This document shows, piece by piece, positions 56,845-64,000 of a stretch of DNA of 64,000 bases. The stretch is from Prochilodus magdalenae. Its lineage: Eukaryota; Chordata; Actinopteri; Characiformes; Prochilodontidae. Where the stretch lies: the NCBI GenBank assembly GCA_024036415.1, contig JAMWET010007174.1, forward strand, positions 1-64,000. Direction: 5' to 3'. The translations under genes and the position numbers were made by a program. The notes beneath the pieces were generated by a model. The model saw only the letters and a list, made by a program, of their open reading frames with translations, had not been told where the DNA came from and did no database searches. Numbering within the stretch: position 1 is the first letter of the stretch; each line of letters starts with the position of its first letter.

Positions 56845-57955
56845 TGCAGAGAATCGGAGGGGACTACAGTCAGTCTGTATGAGACATGGAGGGATTACAG
56901 TCAGTAGGAGAATCGGAGGGTCTACAGTCAGTATGAGAATCGGATGGTCTACAGTCAGTAAAAGACTTGAATTGGACTACGTTCAGTAAGAGAATCGAAT
57001 GGACTACGTTCAGTAAGAGAATCGGAAGGACTACGGTCAGTATGAGACTGGCATGGTCTACAGTCAGTAAGAAAATCAGAAGGACTACAGTCAGTATGAG
57101 ATTGGAATGGACTACAGTCAGTATGAGACTCGGATGGTCTACGGTCAGAATGAGAGAACGGTCAGATGAGAAATCAGATGGTCTACGTTCAGTATGAGAA
57201 TGAGAATCAGTATGGAAAATCTACTGACTACAATCAGTATAAGAATCAGATGGTCTACAGTCAGTAAGAGAATCGGATGGTCTACGGTCAGTATGAGAGT
57301 CGGATGGTCTACACTCAATAAGAGGAACGGATGTACTACGGTCAGAATGAGAATCAGATGGACTGCGGTCAGTATGAGAATTGGATGGTCTACAGTCAGT
57401 ATGAGAATTGAATGGTCTACGGTCAGTATGAGAATTGGATGGTGTACAGTCAGTAAGAGAATTGGATGGTCTTCGATCAGTATGAAAATTTAATGGTCTA
57501 CAGTCAGTAAGTGAATTGGATGGACTACAGTCAGTATGAGAAGCCGATCTGGCAGTAAGGTCATGAGCTTTTCTCAGTAAGAGAATTGGATGGTGTACAG
57601 TCAGTAAGAGAATTGGATGGTCTTTGATCAGTATGAAAATTGAATGGACTACAGTCAGTATGAGACTCGGATGGTCTATGGTCAGAATGAGAATCAGATG
57701 GTCTACGGTCAGTAAGATGAATCGGATGGACTGAGCTTTTCTCATAAAAGACTACATCGGATGAGACTGAAATGGTCAGTATGAGAATCGGATGGTCTAC
57801 GGTCAGTAAGAGAATTGGATGGTGTACAGTCAGTAAGAGAATTGGATGGTCTTTGATCAGTATGAAAATTGAATGGACTACAGTCAGTATGAGACTCGGA
57901 TGGTCTATGGTCAGAATGAGAATCAGATGGTCTACGGTCAGTATGCAAGCCGAAG
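56845..57955. repeat. 27-bp minisatellite, locus 1 (about 40 copies)
   Basis: Unit: GTCAGTATGAGAATCGGATG, GTCTACA with alternates AATTGGATG, AAGAGAATC, GGACTACAG. Two interruptions (57,541-57,580 and 57,726-57,775) contain ATGAGCTTTTCTCA-like words, and the array ends at 57,955 beside the same word, so the array appears to have been duplicated in blocks. As 27 is a multiple of three, it is open on both strands as nine-residue repeats; these are not genes. Confidence 0.93.
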
Positions 57956-57959
57956 GTCA

Positions 57960-58600
57960 TGAGCTTTTGCTTGTTATTAGGTTGATTGAAGTCAGGGAGA
58001 TGTAATCTGTGGTCCCAATGTCGTTTGTGGCTAATCATTCAAATTGCTTTGCATGTCCCGTTGATTTGTATGGTCAGTGTACATCACAGCATCTATTTTC
58101 TATTTCCAGTATTCATCATCTTGATAAATATTCCGGTGCGCTATGTACGACTGAAAGTAACATGTCAGCCTGTTAATTTGAGCAGTAGTTTGTGGCATTG
58201 CTGTTTAAATGGCTTCTTTCTGACACATGGTCAGTGCAGCCATGATTTTCTGTGGCAATGTATTTATAAACCTGTTTTCTGTGCTCACGTGGTTGAGTCA
58301 AGTTGAACTTAATATAGTAGCACTACAAGCCGCACTTCCTGTGCATGATTACAGAGTAAGCAGGGTGTTTCTCTCAGTGCGGTACGTCTATTCATTTATT
58401 TCTCCAGCCAGATCTTCTACTGATGCTGCCCTGAATGCGATCTGGCCTGCAGTAAGAAGAAAAGGCCATCATAAAATGACCTTACCGAACATGTTCAGAG
58501 TGCTTGCTGTACCATTTCACACTGATCTAATGTGATATCATATGGAGTATGGGGCTCTCAATGTTAGAACTGAACTTGGTTACTCAAAACAAATACAGAA
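57960..58600. other. Spacer between minisatellite and dispersed repeat
   Basis: Ordinary AT-rich DNA; two overlapping frames (57,986-58,306 and 58,227-58,535) have no recognisable motif. Confidence 0.45.
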
Positions 58601-58604
58601 CTTA

Positions 58605-59300
58605 ACTAGAAAGGGAAAGTTCATGAACGAACTTTAAGTCGGCTGGTAAAAGGCTGATTATTACGTTAAAACGCTCAAAAATTGAACTACCTTAAATTAA
58701 CTGCCACTCTGCCACCTTAACTTCACGCCTACAACCTTAAATGTCCTGCCACCTTAAATTCATTGCCACCTTAAATTTACTCCTTCCACTTTGACTTTGA
58801 TGCCACCTTAAATTTATTCCTTCCACCTTAACTTTGATGCCACCTTAAATTCACTTGTACTCTCTTAATTTCCCTACTACATTAAATTCCCTGACACCTT
58901 TAATGTAATCATATCACCTTAAACTCTCTGCCACCCCAATATCACTCTTACCACCTTAAATACCCTCATACGACCTTAAATTCAATACTACCTTAAATTC
59001 ACTGTTCCACCTTAACTCCATTGTTTTATCCATTTATTTCCTATGGGAAAAAAATCGTCCGAAAAACGGCTGCCGTACGAAAACCGTACAGTAGGAGAAT
59101 CGGATTGACTACAGTCAGTATGAGAATCAGATGGTCTACAGTCAGTAAGAGAATCAGATGGTCTACAGTCAGTAAGAGAATCAGATGGTCTACGGTCAGT
59201 ATGAGAAACGGATGGAGTGTGGTCAGAATGAGAATCAGATGAATTCGCTCGACATTCCGCCATTCATTTCCTATGGGAAAAAATCCCGGCGTCCGAAAAA
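58605..59300. mobile_element. Dispersed repeat with CCACCTTAAATT motif, copy 2, split by minisatellite
   Basis: Reverse-complement copy of 39,290-39,720: CTAGAAAGGGAAAGTTC, AAAGGCTGATTATTACGTTA, a long run of GCCACCTTAAATTC-type words (about 16), then TTTCCTATGGGAAAAAAATC and CGTACGAAAACCGTAC. The 27-bp minisatellite then intervenes (59,090-59,240), and the element resumes with GAATTCGCTCGACATTCC and a second TTTCCTATGGGAAAAAATC. Confidence 0.68.
59090..59240. repeat. 27-bp minisatellite, locus 2 (about 5 copies)
   Basis: Same unit as at 56,845-57,955 (AGAATCAGATGGTCTACAG, TCAGTAAGAGAATC). Located inside the dispersed repeat, between two copies of its ATGGGAAAAAA segment. Confidence 0.9.
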
Positions 59301-59350
59301 AACAGCGCTGCCAATGTTACGTGAATGACCAGTACGTCGTTTGACCGAGC

Positions 59351-59375
59351 GGGGGGGGGGGGGGGGGGGGGGGGG
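59351..59375. repeat. Poly(G) run of 25 bases
   Basis: An uninterrupted G run on the plus strand. Such runs are prone to sequencing and assembly length errors. Confidence 0.98.
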
Positions 59376-59379
59376 AGGC

Positions 59380-60225
59380 CAGCAGCAGTAGCTCTTTTCA
59401 GTGTTTCAGGATCAGCAGCACGGTGTTGTACTTTGCTGCACACAGTGATCAAAGTTAAGTTTATGAAGTCTCTTTTAAACAGCGAGTTCAGTAATGCTCC
59501 TTTAATTTCAGCAGTGAGTAAAACAGTTTGTGCTTTTAGCTGTGGTACTGTGGGCGTCCCCTGGACAGTGGTCCCACAGTCTGCTCAAATCTGAGGCAGA
59601 GGTTTGTGTCGTAATAAGCCTGGCAGGACTCGGCTCTGCGCTGTCCTGGACATCAGTGTTTCTGAAACAGTCTGTGCTCGCTAGAGCTTCGCAGAGCGCT
59701 CTCTCCTCCTCCGGCAGACGGTTTGTTGTTGTTTTACATGAGAGCTGTTTTGGACTCGTGCCTTAAAAGAGATCACTTGCTTCCCAGAACGGCTCATGTT
59801 GCATCTGACACAGTTCTGTTCCACTTGACTCATTCTCTTCATACAGTCTGTTCTTCTAAGCAGCAGATGGATGTGTTGTTTTTAGTTAGTGATGTAAAAA
59901 ATTACGTCCACTTTAGTTTATGTTTTTGCATCAGCAGGTTTTGAGTTTTCGTTTGACTTTTCAGGTTGTGTTAATGTCAAAATTCAACCAAAACGTAGTA
60001 GAATTTATATAGATGTTTTCCTTGCATGAATTTTCACTTCACACAACCACAACCTCAAATTAATTAATGGTAAAATAATAATAATAATATGAATAATAAT
60101 ATGAATAATAATTGCATCAGATTGCATAGTAAGTATGTTATTAGGCCAATTATAAAGGGCCTGTAAACCACAACAACCCTGGTGCATTAACTGCACAAAC
60201 TGCTTACAAGCTGACTGGTTGCCAT
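59380..60225. other. Gene-free stretch right of the poly(G)
   Basis: 59,390-59,770 is somewhat GC-richer and open in short frames on the plus strand, without a recognisable domain. Nothing else is seen. Confidence 0.4.
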
Positions 60226-60635
60226 TTTCTTTTAATAATTTACTTATATTTTTTATTATTTATTTATTATTTGAAATTTATTGTTTGTTTGTTATTTATA
60301 TTATTTAATTGTGTTTTTATTTTATATCTATATTCATATTTTATTTAAATTATTATTTATTTATTTATGTATCATTTATTGTTTGTTATTTATATTTTTA
60401 CTTTGTTTTGTTTTATTTTATATTTATATTCATATTTTATTTTTATTTCTATTATTTATTTTATTTAAATTATTTATTTATTTATAATTTATTGTTTGTT
60501 ATTTTTATTTTTTAATTTTGTTTTTATTTATATTCATATTTTATGTATTTTTATTATTTTATTTGCACTATTTATTTTAATTAAATTATCATTTATTTAT
60601 TTATTTATTTATTTTATTTGCTGTTCTTTCTGAAA
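60226..60635. repeat. AT-rich low-complexity tract (TTTATTATTTA)
   Basis: About 400 bp of TTTATT/ATTTAT words in irregular tandem. Frames here are Phe/Tyr/Leu/Ile runs and are not genes. Confidence 0.88.
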
Positions 60636-60639
60636 GTAT

Positions 60640-61690
60640 TTGTTTTCTCTGTCTTGTCTTATATAAATATCTATAGTATTGTTTCTATATTGCCGGCTCT
60701 TGTGCTGTGTCCACGCATTAGCTAGGTCATTGTGCACCTCTGAGCCGTTTGAAGCCACTCAGATGTTGGCATGTTAACAGTGTTAACCCCAGGAGTGGAT
60801 GATTATTGGTGGAGAGCTTCGTTTGTGTGTTTAAGGTGGAGAAAGGCTCTATACTCGTCTTACTGTTAAACTGGATAATACTGGGTTTGTCTGGAGTCCA
60901 GCGCTTAGGTGTTTGACCTTCACGGCTCCCAAACAAATCAACAGTCAGTTCATTCCACCACCGCAGTTGACGGCAAGAGTTGGGACAATTGAGTTCTCGA
61001 TGGAGCGTTCCGCACACCCCAGCAGCCTGAGGACTGTAGCCGCTTATGTTGGCTGGCAATGACATTTTTTCATAGCAGCTCCATTGGAAATAATGGACCT
61101 GCTATCGGTTTGCCCTCGTCTGTCTACCGCAGACATCTGAACACGGCTTGAGTTCGAGACAGCAACAGAGACGGCCCTTAACGTTAATCGAGACCATGAA
61201 GCACAGGGCAGGGCTTGTTTGGTGGAGAGGCAGGGTCTGACTGTGGAACAGGAACAGTGCTGGATGCTAAATGCAGACAAGTTGTTCTTAACCTGGCGCC
61301 ACTTCCTTAATTCGCTGACCTTTCTTTCGGGTGATGAGTCAGATTTCAGCTTCTGGAGAAATGCTGAAATAGTGCTGAGCGGGCTGAAGTGATAAGCTGA
61401 ATAAGGAACCTGGTGTTGTGTGACGTTCTACAGGTCGTCCTCTGGAGCTCGGTTCTTGGTAGACCTACTGCCCAGTAATTTGTGTTTTTGTGTTTGAGAT
61501 GGGGAAATCTTTGGCTGTTCTTATCTCCTTTATCCGTCCGTCCGTTTGCTCTAACACGGAATTACTACTGACTGTCCAATAAAGAACAATGGGCCTCATT
61601 CATTCATTTTTTCCTAACTTTGTTTTAGAGGCCCCAAGAAAACATCTACGTCAGATACATGTGTTCTTAAAGCTCAGAGTTGATCAGGAA
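60640..61690. other. Spacer before the right-edge minisatellite
   Basis: No gene recognised. Frames on the minus strand at 60,727-61,280 lack motifs. Confidence 0.45.
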
Positions 61691-61694
61691 CGAA

Positions 61695-64000
61695 AAATGA
61701 AGAAACAATCGAGAAGTAAAGTGTATGGATAAAGGAATAAACAGATGATAGGACAATGTTGGTGACGGGTAAAGGAATGAACAGATGAAGAAACATTATT
61801 GGTGATTGATGATTGATAAAAGGAATGCTCGGGTGAACGAACAATATTAGTGAAGGGATGAAGGAATGTTCGGGTGAAGGAACCATGTTGGTGATGGATG
61901 AAGGAATGATTCTGTGAAGCAACAATGTTGGTGATGGATGAAAGAATGATCAGGTAAAGGGACAATGTTGGTGATGGATGAAGGAATGATCAGGTGAAGC
62001 AACAATGTTGGTGATGGATGAAGGAATGATCAGGTAAAGGGACAATGTTGGTGATGAATGAAGGAATGATCGGGTGAAGGAACAATGTTGGTGATGGATG
62101 AGGGAGTGTTCGGGTGAAGGAACCATGTTGGTGATGGATGAAGGAATGATTGGGTGAAGGAACAGTGTTGATGATGGATGAAGTAGTGTTCGGGTGAAGG
62201 AACCATGTTGGTGATGGGTGAAGGAACAGTGTTGCTGATGGATGAAGGAATGATCAGGTGAAGAAACAATGTTGGTGATGGATGAAGGAATGATCGGGTA
62301 AAGAAACAATGTTGGTGATGGATGAAGGAATGATCGGGTGAAGGAACAGTGTTGGTGATGGATGAAAGAATGATTGGGTGAAGGAACAATGTTGGTGATG
62401 GATGGAGGAGTGTTCGGGTGAAGGAATAATGTTGGTGATGGATGAAGGAATGATTGGGTGAAGGAACAATGTTGGTGATGGATAAAGGAATGATTGGGTG
62501 AAGGAACAATGTTGGTGATGGATGAAGGAATGATTGGGTGAAGGAACAATGTTGGTGATGGATAAAGGAGTGTTCGGGTGTAGGAACCATGTTGGTGATG
62601 GATGAAGGAATGTTCGGGTGAAGGAACCATGTTGGTGATGGATGAAGGAATGATCGGGTGAAGCAACAATGTTGGTGATGGATGAAGGAATGATCAGGTA
62701 AAGGGACAATGTTGGTGATGGATGAAGGAATGATCGGGTGAAGCAACAATGTTGGTGATGAATGAAGGAATGATCTGGTGAAGGAACAGTGTTGGTGATG
62801 GATGAAGGAATGATCGGGTGAAGGAACAGTGTTGGTGATGGATGAAGGAATGATCAGGTGAAGGAACAGTGTTGGTGATGGATGAAAGAATGATCGGGTG
62901 AAGGAACAATGTTGGTGATGGATGGAGGAGTGTTCGGGTGAAGGAACCATGTTGGTGATGGGTGAAGGAGTGTTCGGGTGTAGGGACCATGTTGGTGATG
63001 GATGAAGGAATGTTCGGGTGAAGGAACCATGTTGGTGATGGATGAAGGAATGTTCGGGTGAAGCGACAATGTTGGTGATGAATGAAGGAATGATCTGGTG
63101 AAGGAACAGTGTTGGTGATGGATGAAGGAATGATCGGGTGAAGGAACAGTGTTGGTGATGGATGAAGGAATGATCGGGTGAAGGAACAGTGTTGGTGATG
63201 GATGAAAGAATGATCGGGTGAAGGAACAATGTTGGTGATGGATGGAGGAGTGTTCGGGTGAAGGAACCATGTTGGTGATGGATGAAAGAATGATCTGGTG
63301 AAGGAACAGTGTTGGTGATGGATGAAGGAATGATCGGGTGAAGGAACAGTGTTGGTGATGGATGAAGGAATGATCGGGTGAAGGAACAGTGTTGGTGATG
63401 GATGAAGGAATGATCGGGTGAAGGAACAGTGTTGGTGATGGATGAAAGAATGATCGGGTGAAGGAACAATGTTGGTGATGGATGGAGGAGTGTTCGGGTG
63501 AAGGAACCATGTTGGTGATGGATGAAAGAATGATCTGGTGAAGGAACAGTGTTGGTGATGGATGAAGGAATGATCGGGTGAAGGAACAGTGTTGGTGATG
63601 GATGAAGGAATGATCGGGTGAAGGAACAGTGTTGGTGATGGATGAAAGAATGATCGGGTGAAGGAACAATGTTGGTGATGGATGGAGGAGTGTTCGGGTG
63701 AAGGAACCATGTTGGTGATGGATGAAAGAATGATCGGGTGAAGGAACAATGTTGGTGATGGATGGAGGAGTGTTCGGGTGAAGGAACCATGTTGGTGATG
63801 GATGAAAGAATGATTGGGTGAAGGAACAATGTTGGTGATGGATGGAGGAGTGTTCGGGTGAAGGAACCATGTTGGTGATGGGTGAAGGAGGGTTCGGATG
63901 AGGGAACCATGTTGGTGATGGGTGAAGGGGGGTTCGGGTGAGGGAACCATGTTGGTGATGGATGCAGGAATGATTGGGTGAAGGAGCAATGTTGGTGTAT
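61695..64000. repeat. 40-bp minisatellite, at least 57 copies, runs off the window
   Basis: Unit: GGTGAAGGAACAATGTTGG, TGATGGATGAAGGAATGATCG. Variant units (GTGTTCGG, ACCATG, AGAATGATC, GGATGGAGGAG) recur in order, and 63,241-63,360 equals 63,481-63,600, i.e. a 240-bp (six-unit) higher-order period. The left end is more diverged (61,695-61,900). Confidence 0.96.

Noticed and set aside
56967..57745. Frames with repeating SMRIGWSTV-type nonapeptides, both strands
   Set aside because: A 27-bp tandem repeat is trivially open in frame; no other coding sign.
61950..63989. Minus-strand open frames up to 626 codons (HPSPTLFLHP-type repeats)
   Set aside because: The 40-bp satellite has no stop in any minus frame and 40 is not a multiple of three, so the same text cycles through all three frames. 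Pure repeat artefact.

Overview
The window looks like nuclear DNA from a teleost fish. It has short exons with GT/AG introns, vertebrate-only gene families (MS4A four-span membrane proteins), tRNA-derived SINEs, LINE, hAT and Tc1/mariner remnants, and many micro- and minisatellites. Several dispersed repeats resemble ones common in ostariophysan fish, but the species cannot be fixed from sequence alone. There is no bacterial operon, CRISPR array or intact viral gene. Most long open frames are repeat artefacts.

Layout. (1) 0.3-1.0 kb: a 25-bp minisatellite. (2) 2.1-4.5 kb: LTR-like and LINE debris. (3) 4.7-15.1 kb: two tandem paralogous genes for small secreted phosphatidylinositol-specific phospholipase C (PI-PLC X-domain) proteins. 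Each has a noncoding exon 1, a short signal-peptide exon and one large catalytic exon; predicted products are 312 and 300 aa. (4) 17.1-28.6 kb: an MS4A-like gene with one noncoding and six coding exons, all junctions phase 0, 212 aa. A 16-bp minisatellite, a Tc1-type element and an antisense hAT transposase relic lie in its introns. (5) 28.7-29.6 kb: a 47-bp minisatellite just past its poly(A) signal. (6) 31.1-42.0 kb: a second MS4A-like gene with the same exon plan, 240 aa, preceded by a 41-bp tandem array. (7) 42.3-64.0 kb: no convincing gene. This part holds long CA blocks, three copies in the window of one 533-bp Tc1-derived MITE, SINEs, LINE fragments, a 27-bp minisatellite at two places and a 40-bp minisatellite that runs off the right edge.

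The genes form two independent tandem duplications, and in both pairs the 5' noncoding exon was copied along with the coding part. The PI-PLC proteins are predicted to be exported and to cut phosphatidylinositol or GPI-type lipids. The MS4A proteins are predicted four-span surface or endosomal proteins. A functional link between the pairs is not shown by the sequence. All exon joins come from splice sites, phase and paralogue comparison, without transcript data.
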